In this document: positions 35,145-47,584 of the stretch, in pieces
Layout: every line of letters starts with the position of its first letter
How positions within the stretch are numbered: the first letter of the stretch is position 1
NCBI GenBank assembly: GCA_016800925.1
Contig: JABCPU010000102.1
Coordinates: 62,001-126,000, forward strand
Length of the DNA stretch: 64,000 nt
Reading direction: 5' to 3'
DNA from: Suillus spraguei
Taxonomy: Eukaryota; Basidiomycota; Agaricomycetes; Boletales; Suillaceae
Program-made: the position numbers and the translations under genes
The notes under the pieces: model-generated
Databases searched by the model: none
What the model was told of the DNA's origin: nothing
What the model saw: the letters and a program-made list of their open reading frames with translations, nothing else

Positions 35145-36095
35145 TGTAACGAACATATTGGTACTGGGCTTAAAACCCCATATTTTGACACTTGTCTCAC
35201 GTCTACAGGAGTTACCACTAGTCCATGGCCTTCTTACCCCTTTAGCAGTACTGGTGGCATCCCACGCTTACCGCACACCATACCGACTACTGCACCTCGT
35301 TCCACGAACCGATGTCCTTCCATGTCCTTGCTGCGTCCGCATAGCTCCATTTGGTGCATAGTTTGTTTCCTGTTCATTATCACTGATTCCACGGCAAGCG
35401 TTATACATGTTGCCTCACGCTATGTTTACTTATTGTAGTTACTACACTCCAGCGCTACTGATCTCGCCTAGAGTATTCTGAGTACATACGAATTAGGATA
35501 TAAGCACCACGTACCCCACACGAATAAAGCACCTGATTTTACACCCATCGCACGTACTATAGGTCAGGATTATTGTCTAGCTCTGGATCAACCCAGTAGT
35601 GGACATAGTCTTTAAAGTTCCCTTATCACTCGTTAATACATCACGCTCGTTCTCCGTTACTGCGGTATACCGCTGGACTTTTGATTGTTACTTTTGACTG
35701 AACTTCTCACGCTCCGCTACTTTACCACTGAAAGTACCGCGGACTTCTTTACTGTTTCTTTGCACCGCTCGCAACCTTACCGCTACCACTGAGACCACTG
35801 CTCGACATCGCTCGCTAGAAGCAACTGTTACTGACCCTATCTCGATGACGGTAGCACTTCAGCGCACAACGCTAGTTCCGGCAGTATCATCGCTGACCGC
35901 GGCAACTTACCGCTGACTTCAACGCTTGTTTCGCAAATAAATTAGACTTGAACTTGGACCATACTAAATAGGCATCCCCCTTTAGGGTCGAACACTCTTG
36001 TTCTTACAAGTGAAGCAGACTAGACGGAGCGCAAGACTAATATACTAGTTTAGGCAGTGGTTTATCTACAGCCCAAGCTAGGTTGTATCTTTACA
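35145..36095. mobile_element. TIR family A element, copy A5
   Basis: 951 bp, TGTAACGAACATATTGG to GTATCTTTACA. CCGT occurs at 35140-35143 and 36096-36099, so the TSD is CCGT if one extra T precedes the element. Close in sequence to A1 and A2. Confidence 0.75.
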
Positions 36096-36099
36096 CCGT

Positions 36100-37110
36100 G
36101 GTATTCACTGCAGAAACAAGGATTTGATCAAGTCTGGACAGGGTGGAAAATCATGCAAATCCTGAGGTGACAGAGTAGTGGAAAGTACCTGTTCCTGGTT
36201 CTAATCCAAAGTAGGATCACTAGTTCTTCCAGAGTCTGAATGTGTAATTCTAGTGCTATTCAAACAACTGAATTATATCTCGTTTGTAGTGTCCACATGT
36301 CTGAATATTATCATAATTGTGTTGGATTAGCATCTGAATATGAATACAAAACTATCATATGACTATATGCTCTCCTATTGATCTCTCCACTCCCAGATGC
36401 TTTGAGTTGTTGCTCCTCTTGTTCCCTGCTCTCACCACCATGATGTACAGCTCCTATTTCACCTTTCTAGAAGACAGGAAGTGCATGCCACAAAAACACA
36501 TGCGTGATATGGAAATATGCACCTTCTGACAAGGCAATGAGAAAAAGTTTGATTTAGCTATTCACCTGGGAAGATAACATCACATAGTACCATGTGAGGG
36601 AAAAATGTAACTTGGTTGGATTGGGCCATCCACAGAGAAACTCATTCTGATGTTGTTAAGGTCAAAAAAAAAACAGTGAACATTTTAACAGACAATATAA
36701 GTTGCACACTGTATGAGAATAATGTCAAAGTCCGATGTATGACAGGGAGAAGAGAAGTCTGGTACAGAGGGCATTGTATTCTTCCTCCTACTATCACATA
36801 AGAATTTAATGATGCTCACTAGGCAGCTTCAGTTTGAAAATTTATGGTACCATTGATTTCTCAACTTTACATACACTTCATATACACTATCTATCATAGA
36901 TCCATTATAGCATAAACTTCCTTTTCATACACCTCAACTACATACACTCTGCTCACTAGCATGTTCAGCAGACTTCAGCATGCACAGCATCACACTCTGT
37001 CACCTCATATGATGTTTGTTGGTTTTTCATGACTTCTACCTTATGGACTGCATAGAGTATATCAGCTGATAAATCATTGGTCATTAAAGTGGGGGAAATA
37101 TATACTTTAC
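36100..37110. other. Gene-free stretch
   Basis: No supported gene or repeat. Confidence 0.4.
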
Positions 37111-37113
37111 TGT

Positions 37114-37560
37114 GTGAAACAGATGTATCAAAAGCACTTCTTCATGTCAAGTGCTACTTCTTCAGCCTGGTCCATTGCTGGCTTTGAGTTTGTCAGTCTT
37201 ATGCAAGCACAGACTGTTCTCCTTTTGAAAGTCAATGACTGCATGAGGAAGGAAAGAAAGAAGTTAAAGGAGGCACAGACAAAGAAGGCTGAGGAAGCTA
37301 GCATCACTGATGAGAAAAGGAGAGTGGAAGAGGAGAAACACCATAAGGAGGAGAAGAGAGCATTGGAAGGGAAGGTGAGAAGAGGGCAATTGAAGAGAAG
37401 AGGATGGAAGAAGAAAGATTAGCTGAGGAAGCAAGCAAGGCAGGTGGGAGTGTGAGAAAATCTGATACCAAAGGAAAGAGTAAATGGCCTGCTGCAGATT
37501 TGGGGAACCACTCAAGAAAAAGGTGAAAGCTTCCCTTCCTGATCTGCTGCTTATGACTTT
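37114..37560 (+). pseudogene. Lys/Glu-rich coiled-coil gene relic
   Basis: The frame from 37114 encodes a helical start (SSAWSIAGFEFVSLMQAQ) and then a long charged coiled-coil (KERKKLKEAQTKKAEEASI). A frameshift near 37382 moves the likely continuation (EEKRMEEERLAEEASKAGG) to another frame. It lies just upstream of the KDZ relic and may belong to it, but the junction is not clear. Confidence 0.45.
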
Positions 37561-37620
37561 CCATTATGTGTTTCCTTGCTGATTATATCTAATATAATTT
37601 TACAAATCATCTTGCAGTAA

Positions 37621-38176
37621 TTACCAGCCGTGAATGCAGCCAATGTCCAGAGAAGCAATGTCAGAGTTATGGGGGTTGGGGCAACAGCATGTGCTAGGCA
37701 TGGATGTTTTATTCCTCATGCAGTCATTGACTTTCAAAAGGGAGAATGGTCTGTGCTTGCATTGTTACTTTCTGACAATTGACTGACTATTAGTTAGGCA
37801 AATGAATATGGACTATGTCATTTGCAATGCAGTGAAATATCCATCTGAAGATATTAGCAGTACACTGATAATCTATGATATTGCATGCCAGTGGAGTATC
37901 TACTTCCATGAACAGGTGGACTAAAGCTATAACCTGTCTCTTCCTCCATCAATTAAAATATTGCCAGCTATTGGTAAGTTTCATTTGAGGGCCCATAAGC
38001 TACTGTGCTTTCCTAGGTTTAGCCTTAATTTTATTACAGGAGCTGGCTATATCAATGGGGAAATCTTTAGAGACCCTATGGGCCCTTTTAACAAGATTTC
38101 TCCCACTGCTAGATTCATGACTCTTCCTTGTAAGACTTTTAGGCCTCTATTGGCAATGCAGGTGGATTTGAGTTGA
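37621..38176 (+). pseudogene. KDZ-type (Kyakuja-Dileera-Zisupton) transposase relic
   Basis: Exon 37621-37748 encodes the family signature GVGATACARHGCFIPHAVID followed by FQKGE. A 49-nt intron (37749-37797) joins it in frame to QMNMDYVICNAVKYPSEDI, then IYDIACQWSIYFHEQVD, then PAIGKFHLRAHKLLCFPRFS and NKISPTAR. These are the core blocks of KDZ transposases abundant in basidiomycetes; the D-x2-C and H-x3-H-x3-C residues are kept. A TAA at 37922 interrupts the frame and the segment after GEIFRDP is damaged. The junction codon is TGG where family members have Arg (CGG), a CpG transition. Only the central catalytic portion remains. Confidence 0.85.
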
Positions 38177-38179
38177 TTT

Positions 38180-38462
38180 TTTCTTTACCTGAAATATGAA
38201 CATAATTAGATTTTGTACTTGCACTTGCCTTTGCATTTTGTTATTAGGGTACTACATGAGTATGGGTAATCTACATGGGTCACAGGTATAGGTAAATATG
38301 TACTACCCAATGAGTGGATAAGTTCCTGCCAATCTCTGACCATGAGGGGGCCTGTAGATGGCATTAAATTACCATCAGTGAAAACAAAAGCAACTGACAA
38401 AGACTCATAATCAATTTCTAGTCTAGTCTGGTGTTATAACTATAGAAAAATGGATGCTACTT
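38180..38462. other. Short gap with a dispersed repeat fragment
   Basis: Contains the reverse of the 30540 motif (CTTGCACTTGCCTTTGCATT). Otherwise nothing supported. Confidence 0.45.
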
Positions 38463-39787
38463 AAAAGTCCTGGCTTTACATGGGGTTGTACAAAGGGTCA
38501 GAAAGTCAAAGGGCTTGGCCTCAGCTTGTGTGCTGTGCCCCTTACCCGATTATGTGCCCTTAATTTTGGATAAAGTCCAAGGGGGAGTTCTGGTGAAGTC
38601 CAGATGGAGTCCAGATGAACTCTTAAGATAGGATAGCTCGATAGAGCTCTGAAGGACTTCTGCATAAGTGTGGAAACATGCCTGAACTATTTCCAGAGAA
38701 TAGGGAGTAATGATAAGACTACCTGGACGAAGCCCAGAATAAAATAAGGTGAAAGATGGACTGCTGGATGAAGTCCAGGCAGGATAGGAGTAATGCTCCA
38801 GAGGAAAAGATGACCCACAGATGTCAGAGGATAGGATAGGATTAGGATAGATCCGGAGGTCCAGAGGTTCAGAGATCGGAAGAGTGGAAGAGTGGAGGAG
38901 TGAAGGAGTGTATGATTAGATGATCAGATAAGTGTAGCTCTGTGGATCTTAAAGGAAGTGTTGACTACTAGAGAGGAGTAGGTCTGAATATAGTGTAAAG
39001 ATAGTATAGACTACTCCGGACAAGGTCCAGAATAGAAACAGATAGGATAAGACTACCAAAGGTAGAGTTGGGGTGAAACAGATGATAGACAGGACACAGA
39101 CAAAGTCTGAAAAGGTTATAAGATATAGGATCAGGCTCCGGCCTAGGGAATGATTCCATAGGCCTGAGTCAGAATCTCACGAGGGCTGGAGCCCAAGTGC
39201 AAGAATGGAAACAGAGTTATATAGACATGATAACAGGATACAGAGTAATCAAAGGAATATACAGAAGTATGAAAACAATGATCAGACTGAGGTCTGCAGG
39301 AGTTATACTACAAGTTCATATACTATAGGTAGCATGCCGGAAGGTAAGTGAGGATAGTCCAAGGCTATGTCTGAGGCATGTGGAACACATTAGTAAGTAC
39401 AACAGGATACAAGGCTATGAACTCGGAAATAAGACTTGTATGAAATATCTTATCAAAATGGAAGTCGAGATAACTGAAAGCTGGAGGTGCAGAGATAACC
39501 AAAAACCAGACACAGTTATAATCTAGAAGGGGTAATGCACAGATGTGCGGGAATATTTTCAGATATGAGCATGGATCGGATATGGACACAGATCAGATAT
39601 GGACATGGATCAGATGGGTGGATCAGATTGGATAGATGGACTGGGGTCAGATATAGATATGGATTGGAGTGAATGGGTGGATTAGATATGTGAACTGGAT
39701 TGGATGGGTGAACTAGGATGTATGGATTGGGTATCCAGATGTCCATGAATTGAATCTAATCTGGATCTGAATGTACGGTATATAACA
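38463..39787 (-). repeat. LTR3, old CpG-depleted copy
   Basis: Aligns along most of LTR3, ending TGTACGGTATATAACA, but lacks the first ~20 bp. CpG sites of younger copies appear as TG or CA (for example TCCGGATG becomes TCCAGATG). No TSD recognised. Confidence 0.85.
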
Positions 39788-40075
39788 GCTTCACTTCCAA
39801 GGCAAGAACATTTGACTCTCAAGGGGATGCCTGTTAGTATAATCAAGTAATGCCAAACACAAAGGGCAAGGTAATGCTGTAGTCAGCAAGGATATTGCCA
39901 GTTGTAGCATGATCAGTAGCAGTGAACAATTGATAGTGGACAGTAGCATTGCTGGTAGCAGTCTGGTATAAGTAGTGGAGAAGAAACAATAAAGTCAACT
40001 ACAGTACTTTCAGTAGTAAAGTAGCAGTTGGTCAAAGTCAAGTCAAAATAGGGGTCAATTACATAATGGAGGTTC
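39788..40075. repeat. TIR-A fragment, decayed
   Basis: Resembles the A segment CTTCACTTG...AACAAGAGCATTC...GATGCCTATTAGTAT and the GAAACAGTAAAG block. Neither terminus is present. Confidence 0.6.
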
Positions 40076-40274
40076 CTAGATTGCTTCTTCTCCTTGTCTT
40101 CCATCTCATATGGATCTGCTGGTATGTACTTCTGATGTGCATAGGTTACTACTGGACCGGCACTAGACTTTGATTCTATGGAGGACTTTGACTGGGCAAT
40201 AGAATCATTATGGATTCCACCTGCTGATGCTTGAGGCTAGCTTCTGTGATTGGTGTCCATCATCCTTTTGCAGT

Positions 40275-40490
40275 CTATGATGGGGGAAATGCTAGAGGAC
40301 TTGGACTCATATAAGCTATTAGCCCTGTGTCTTTTCTGGAGGGAACGACTTTGTAATTGGACAGGATAGGCTGGCCAGGTTCATATGCCCTACCCTTTCC
40401 CTTGCGATCTGGGATTGTAGAGAACTTGGCCTGTCCATGCTCAGCACCCCAGTTGCAATTTTTGATGAATTTCCATGGGCCAGACAATCT
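40275..40490 (-). pseudogene. Unrecognised exon relic
   Basis: The open minus frame includes LSGPWKFIKNCNWGAEHGQA and a basic KGKGRAYEPGQP segment. The KGKG-acidic style recalls part of gene P but no real similarity can be claimed. Flanked by AT-rich sequence. Confidence 0.3.
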
Positions 40491-40599
40491 GTGAAAATAA
40501 TATGAGATAAATGATTGGTCAAAAGAAGCTACTAGTACTGACCTTTCCAGCCCTGCATGGATGGTTGGTCATGAGGTCGTACTGGAGTGTCATAACTAA

Positions 40600-41918
40600 T
40601 TCATGGAGCTTGGCCTCAGCTCGTGTGCTGTGCCCCTTATACAAGTATGTGCCCCTAATTTCATATGAAGTCTGAGGGGAGTTCCAGTGAAGTCTGGTGT
40701 AAAGATACAATCTAGCCTGGACTGTAGATAAACCATGGCCTAAGCTAGTATGTGAGTCTCGCACTCTATCTAGTCTGCTACTCTTGCAAGGCAAGAACGT
40801 TTGACCCTAAAGGGAATGCTAAGTTAGTATAGTTTGATAATACCGAGCCTGCGGTGTAAGACTGTTGCTGGTGGTAGCGAGATGCTAATAGTGACCAGAG
40901 GCATGCAGCGAGCAAGTGGCCTCACAGAAGGTAATGTAAGTCTTGCCATAGGTTTAGTAACAGCGGAAACAAATGGATCTAGATGGAAATGAATAGGACA
41001 TGAGGACATCAGTAGTGAGATCCAGTAAAGGGCAAGGATCCACGGAGTAAGAACAGTACTGGCGAAGCAAAAAGGCTAATGCTTGCTATAAGGATTTGTT
41101 CAGTAGCTGCCACAGATAGTAATGAGACACTTGTGTAAAATGGCACTTTCATGGTCAGTGTAAATATGTTCATCACACCAGAGGGGAACTCTGGAAGAAC
41201 TCTAGGGCTAGACTGCTCACTAAAGTGCCAACAGACTACCGGAGAGCATGGGAAACATGCCAGAACTATTTCTGGAGGACAGGGAATAAAGATAAGACTA
41301 CTGGGACAAGTCCTAAGTAGAATTCAATGGAGGACAGACTGCTGAACGAAGTCTGGGCAGGATAGAAGCAAAGCTCCACGGGGAAAGATGATCTATAGGA
41401 TGTCCAGGATTGGAGGAGTGGAGCTCCATGGATCTTGGGGGAAGTGTTGCCCATAGTGGAGTAGGTCCAGAGATTATGTAATGAGGGTACAGGCTACTAC
41501 GGACGAAGTCTGGAGTAGAAACAAACAGAGGAAGACTATCAAAGATAGAACCAGAGATGAACAGGATTAAAAACAGGAGTCGGATGAGGTCAGAAAGCAT
41601 ATTATAACAAAGGGTCACATGTCCAGGCTAGGGAATACTCACATAGGCCTGAACCTGAGGCTTACAAGGGCCAAAGCTCAAGTGCAAGAACAGAACAGAG
41701 TTATTTGACATGAGAAGTATACAAAACACATTAGTTAGTTTGACGGAACATAAGTATATGAACTTGGAGATGAGATATGTATGGAATAGATTATCAAGAT
41801 GGAATCAGAGGTAACCGAGAGCCAGAGACAAGGACATACCATAAATGGAGTAATGCGCATGGCGCTGAAATGAAGAAACTACTGCTGGCCTTCTGAGATC
41901 AAATGTATGGAATATGAC
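40600..41918 (-). repeat. LTR3-like copy split by TIR elements
   Basis: The segment at 40600-40697 (GGCCTCAGCTCGTGTGCTG) and its continuation at 41178-41865 are consecutive parts of LTR3. A small B-type end (TGAAATGAAGAAACTACTGC at 41866) and an LTR2/3 tail ending ATATGACA follow. Decayed. Confidence 0.65.
40698..41177. mobile_element. Deleted TIR-A element containing a B fragment
   Basis: Begins TGTAAAGATACAATC and ends ATATGTTCATCACA; flanked by CTGG / CCAG, compatible with a decayed CCGG duplication. From about 40850 the interior matches family B rather than A, so it is a nested or recombinant copy. Confidence 0.55.
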
Positions 41919-41969
41919 ACCTATATGAAAATATGTTGTTTCGAGCCCAGCATAAGTTTGTTTGTCACA

Positions 41970-42815
41970 GTGGGGATATGTCCAGAGATGAACAAAGGGA
42001 GATCCGGGATTTGGATAGGACATGGACGAGGATTATATGTGATGGGGAAGTCCCAGATATCAGAGAAGAGACAGTCTGGACATAGTGGTGGATGAGATTG
42101 TGCTCAGGGTGGAGTAGGATGTGCATAGGGTTAGCAGGCTAGCTGCAGAGGTCCGGAGATATGGAGATCAGGGCCAGAGATTATAGTGGAGATAGGGTCT
42201 GAGATATGGTATGTGACAGTTAGTAGCCAATTGTTTGTAAAAGATGACAAATATTGAGTCCTTGAGGGTTTCTTGGAACTCATTATAAAAATATGAGTCT
42301 AGATATGTTTTCGTGGTGTCCATGAGCTGGGCGAACATAGACTGAAAGGTTGCCCCATCTGCACTGGCTTATTTGAATTGCTTCTGGAGGAGGAAAGGAA
42401 CTAAGATCAAACAAGCTATACCACTGATTGCCCAGCCATCTGTGCTTGCACATGCTGTTATTCAATAGCCAAGGGACATTTCCTTGAACTACAGCATAGT
42501 GGTTGTGGTTGACAGTAGTGGAGTGGTTGGTGGACTCAGCAAGGATGCCATCAGTTTTGTCGTAGGGTCATTGGAGCAATGAACTTGCATTTCATTATAA
42601 TTGTGCTTTGTCAAAAATATCTCAACCCCCATCTACAGCCAAAATAGTCTTGATTCCATTGTTGAAGGCTCTCAGAAAACTTAGCTGCAGTGATTCTCCT
42701 CCCTTCTCCAATGCAGAGATAGCTGCAATATGAGCCATGCAGTGAAAAAGATGTCACAGGATAAGGATGATATGCATTACTCACATTCTGTAGAGATGCT
42801 CAGCTTCCTCACCAT
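41970..42815. other. Gene-free stretch
   Basis: No supported gene. A further A-like end (GCCCAGCATAAG...TTTGTCACA, 41935-41968) borders it on the left. Confidence 0.4.
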
Positions 42816-42819
42816 ATGC

Positions 42820-44946
42820 AATGCTGGTTAAGATGGCTTCAGCCATTTGTAATCCTCCTCCCAGCATTTTAAGGACGCAAAAAGTAATGTCTTTGACATA
42901 AATACAGGGGTGTAGGAGTCTTGATCAGTAATGCCAGTTTTCTTTCTGTAAGCAGTTAGAATAAACTTTCCTTGCCCCCCATAAGAGATTACGATGCCTG
43001 TCCACATTGCACACCTGATGATCAATGAATTTGAGTGCTGATGGTGATATATTCAACATTAGGATCAATGTAGATGTTTGGTTCCTTTGTTTGATTAAAG
43101 GCAAGTGAAGATGTGAACTTCTGCATCTCGTAGAGGAAGTTGAAAGTGGTGGGAGGACTGTGATAGAGGGGCACACTGATAAATTCTAGCAATGTGGCTG
43201 GGGATGCAAGTGAGCAGTAGAAATAAAATGAATAGCAGAAGACAAGCTCACTCATAATCATCCACATGCACAGAATTAGTATTCTTGTCTTTATCCAAGA
43301 GCACTTCTAGGAGTAAGGTTGTATTGCTAAGGTACTTGAATTTTGCAAGGTCTGGGGTAAAAGAGGCAGGATCTGCAAAATTACCATCTACTTGAATGGC
43401 TCTCGGCCAAATAGCTCTCTGAATTGGGTTTGCCTATTGATCAGTGATACACTAGGCTGGGTCAGTATCTACCAGCTACCACACCAGCTTATAGTAGGTG
43501 ATCATCCTCTTCTGGGGTATGCTAGAGTCATCTCTGAGAACAGCTAGGATGTTCTCAATATGCTTGGTTTGTAGGGCTGAAAGTGTGATGAGAACTCCAA
43601 TAGAAATCCAAGGTGGATACAAATTATGCCACATATTACTTGGATCATGAAGTTAGGGTATTCATTGTTGTCATCTGACACAGGCTTTCAATGATTGTCA
43701 CTGAAAATTCCAAGGGCATCAACGAAGATACAACACATCTAAGATGCGACTACTCACTGGTCTCAGAGTATGGTGTCACCATACAAAAGAACTTTTGAGA
43801 GGATCAACTTGTGCAGGTGACCATCCAAGATACTAGATTCTTTGGCCATGTGGTCCTTGATAGCCATGGTAAGACAGGTGAGAATACTGCCATGCTCCTC
43901 TAGAGAATGTTTCATTTTGATTTGGTTGGCTACCCGTCTCTGGGCTGGATTTGTACAGATGTTGGGTCAAACCCTATCCTACCCCATGTAGTGAAAAAGA
44001 GAAGTCCTCTCTCATTCCGTATTTGGTGGAATAACCAATGGGATATCACATGCAGCTAAGAACTTGGTCTGAAGGGTGGCTTTCAAGTCAGGTTTAATGG
44101 CTAAGATAGCATTCTTGCTGATCTCAAAATATATATTTCCTACTCCAGTAAAGATGTGCTGGATGAGGATGAGAGCATTCATATCTTGCAAGAACTGCTC
44201 AAAGTGCATGTAAGGTGGGCTCTATTTGAGCACACAGTATAAAAACTCCATTGGCATGTCTCATAAACTGTTGCCTGTAATGAATGTGTAGAGTTGTTAG
44301 CAGTGAAATGTAATAGCATAAAATACAGATCTTGCCCTTTGTGACCCAGTTCCACAAAAATGGACTCCAGAAATGCAGGCCTGGTTGCTGACCCTCATGC
44401 CATCTTGCTGGCAACCTCACCTTGTTATCATAATTTGTCTCACTATAATGATCCTGTTTGTTCAATTCTGAAAATGATTCTTTTCAATGATTTATAGAAA
44501 GCATCTTTAAGCCCCCAGACTTTACTATAGATCCAATCATTCAAGTCATCAGGAGGAGACAACAGCACCTTGTGATTTATGCTCCAGCCCTCCTCTATAG
44601 TTAGATTGTGAGAATATGGAAGAATGAGACATGACCAGAAAAACTTACCAAAGAGCACTCTGTTTTCTGGTCTGATGGGATCAGCATTGAGAGATTTCTG
44701 TCATGTGGATATGGCCTGGTTATAAGTAATGTTGAACCAATCTTAGGACCAATAGATTTTCCATTAATTAAAATGGTAAATGCTTTCTTTCCCAGGAATT
44801 GTAGTATTGTGTACCCAGGAAAGCAATTCATGCACCACCAGCAATCTGGCAAGCATATGTTGGGCGACCACTGCCCTGGCATTCTGATGCAGAGTTAATG
44901 CTTTCTGCTTCAGTGATTTTCTCCTTGAATTTTTCTCCTCTGCCAC
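42820..44946 (-). pseudogene. Large unrecognised multi-exon gene relic
   Basis: Minus-strand coding blocks follow one another in order: ITRPYPHDRNLSMLIPSDQK (about 44720), an intron with GTAAGT donor and TATAG acceptor, DDLNDWIYSKVWGLKDAFYK (about 44540), VRLPARWHEGQQPGLHFWSP (about 44390), ILCYYISLLTTLHIHYRQQF (about 44290), ILIQHIFTGVGNIYFEISKN (about 44120), MWHNLYPPWISIGVLITLSA (about 43600) and WEEDYKWLKP (about 42840). The blocks look like real protein but stops and frame changes separate them. The 5' part is cut by the TIR stack at 44947 and may continue at 50691 and beyond the LINE. I do not recognise the family. Confidence 0.5.
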
Positions 44947-46850
44947 TGTAAAGATACAACCTAACCTGGGCTGTAGATAAACTACCTCCTAAGTTAGTAT
45001 GTGAGTCTTGCGCTCTGTCTAGTCTGCTTCACTTGTTAAACAAGAGTGTTTAACCCTAAAGGGGGATGCCTGTTAGTATAGTCAAGTTCGAGTCAAACCA
45101 ATGTGCAAATATAGTGTCGTAGTCAGTGGTAGGTCGCCACGGTGTAGTAAGCAAAGTCACGCTGACCATCAAACCCCCGTTTTTGACAAGTGTCTTGTTA
45201 CTGTCTGCGGCTGCAACTGAAGAATTCCCCTATAGCAAGTATATAGCCTTTTCACTCCACTAAGGTGGAACCATATGTCTGCCGCAAACCCTTACCGAAT
45301 CCTCACACCAATGCCCTCATGTCCCATCCAAATCCATCTAGATCCATTGGTGCGTAGTTATTTCGCTTCTGCTGTTACTAAATCAATGGCAGGATTTACC
45401 TTGCATCTTGAGTGGCTGCTACACGCTGTGTGCCTCTTAGTTAATACCCTGTTATTTCTTTCTCGCTACTGGACTCACCTAATAATCTTGTATGCGCTCG
45501 AATATGTTAAAAAGACTCAACATACATACTGTTACTGTTACTTGCTGTTACATCCCTTCATTTGGACTTGGTATCAGAATGCTCGCTAGTCACAATCTAT
45601 TTGCCTTTGAAATTTTCTCCGTTTGAACCTCACTCATTGATCTAACCGCCGGTACCTTTACCGCTTGAAGTACTGCGCAACTTTCGACTTCGCTACTCAT
45701 AACTAGACTGCGGCCAGTAATCTCGCTGGGTTGCTACCTCTCTCACCAACTTTCTTGCTCGTACAGAGTTGCCGCTACCACTACCGCACTGCGGTGTAAA
45801 GATACAACCTAACCTGGGCTGTAGATAAACTACCTCCTAAGTTAGTATGTGTGGTCTTGCGCTCTGTCTAGTCTGCTTCACTTGCAAAACAAGAGTGTTC
45901 AACCCTAAAGGGGGATGCCTGTTAGTATCATCAAGTTTGAGTCCAACCAATGTGCGAATATAGCGTTGTAGTCAGCGGTAAGTTGCCATGGTCAGTGATG
46001 ATGCCACCGGAACTAGCGTCGTATGTAGCGGTGCTACCGTGGTTGAGATAATACTTGTAAATGTAGCGTCGAGTGAGCAATAATGAGCGATTAAGTCTGC
46101 TGCACAGTATTCCTTGTCCAATCGATATAGTCTGTCATTCCATAATAAATGTCTGTGCGCTTGTTAGCGCTAAACGTATGTAAGTGATGCCGTGTGGGCA
46201 TGCGTTTGAAAGTGTGAAACTGATCACCGGATGAAACACAGGGTAAAACAGAGACTATTGTATGTGTGCGGTATTCTTTTCTTTGTTTTTATGATCAAGT
46301 AATGAGGGTGGTATTAGCAAATGTCGGTGGCAGTAGGGTAATAAATGATGCCATTGTGTTTCCAATGGCAGGTATATGTGCTTGGGTCTTTGACACTTGA
46401 CTTCTGGGGTTAGCTTCTTCATCTGCAATGGAAACCGCATGATCTATGTTCGTACTGCTGTAGCACTATGCAGGCGTGCGATGGCCTGCGGTACTGTGCG
46501 ACAGTAGTTGGCAGACAACTAGGGGTGGTAGGCTGCGCTTTGTCATCTGCCGCAAGAGCATATACCAGTAGCCAGTAATAAACCTTCTAGCCATGGTAAG
46601 GCTCGGAACACAGTATGGCCTGGTAAGACCATCATCTTTGCATACTAACGCAGCGGTCTACACATGGTGGTAGGCACATGCGGTCTGCGAGTTCAGCTGA
46701 ATAGCTCCTGTGGTGAACATTTCTGTAGATGTCAGTGGTAAACGAGCAGTAACAGTTTGAGTGGTAAATGTTGCTTCTGCAGTATGCATTAACGCTTCTA
46801 CTATACTATACCTTTCCAGTGATACTTCCATAACTTCTTTGCTATCAGCA

Positions 46851-47534
46851 CTAGCAGTCTGCCGGTACTTCGTCTTGAGAGCATTCAGGCTCTGTGACTG
46901 TCAAGAGTTCTGTCGGTAAAATGTCAGTGCTAACCAAGTCAATTGCCATTTTGTCTGTTTCTTCTAGCGAGCAGTATGTGTCGCTGTCTGTATAAATGGT
47001 GCAAAACACAGTGTTGTCAGTATAGCATGGTTCATCCTGGGACAAACTTTTGTCAAGCGCTTGGACTGGCAGAGATGCCGTATCCTCGTGTGGTAGTGCC
47101 GTAGGTAGCATCATGCTGTCTGTACTTGGTGCCATTAATGATTGCTGAACCGCCAGTGGTGCAGTATCTTCGGGCAGTAGCGATACTTGTTCAGCAGTAG
47201 TGATTTCTAATGCCATAACTTGTTGTGGTATGTCAGCATCGGAGTGCTCAATAGCATCTCCCTGATAGGGGTCTGCCAGCGGAGCGACTGCTTCAGCAGT
47301 AAGTGTGTGGTTGAACATAATAGGACCACATTCTGGGTACAAGTGCAAAATAGTGTTAGCGAAGTCTACAAAGCTGTTACCGTTGTATTCATCAAGACAT
47401 TCCCATACTTCTGTGTCAGCTAAGTCTGCCAGCTCGTCTATGGTAGTGAGGAACATTAGCAATTCTCTTGGGTTACCATCGAAGTATGGTGCCGCTGCCG
47501 TGCGGCGCAGTGACATGCAAAATCTGTCAGACAT
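46851..47534 (-). CDS. Gag-like protein in the long TIR-A element
   Basis: Starting at ATG 47534 (MSDRFCMSLRRTAAAPYFDG), the first ~70 residues match the style of fungal Ty3/Gypsy Gag N-terminal domains: APYFDGNPREL, a short helix, then EVWECLDEYN and FVDFANTILHLYPECG. Compared with such Gags, about 20-40 residues seem missing between the halves. The remaining ~155 residues are acidic and Ser/Thr/Leu-rich without a zinc knuckle or protease. The frame is open for over 220 codons in a region otherwise full of decay, so it was under constraint until recently or is young. An upstream non-ATG extension to 47576 is possible. Gag assignment is by resemblance only. Confidence 0.5.
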   Translation of the reverse strand: MSDRFCMSLRRTAAAPYFDGNPRELLMFLTTIDELADLADTEVWECLDEYNGNSFVDFANTILHLYPECGPIMFNHTLTAEAVAPLADPYQGDAIEHSDADIPQQVMALEITTAEQVSLLPEDTAPLAVQQSLMAPSTDSMMLPTALPHEDTASLPVQALDKSLSQDEPCYTDNTVFCTIYTDSDTYCSLEETDKMAIDLVSTDILPTELLTVTEPECSQDEVPADC

Positions 47535-47584
47535 ACTATCAGTAGCATAGCGGTGTGGTAATAACTGTGGTGACAAGCATGTGG

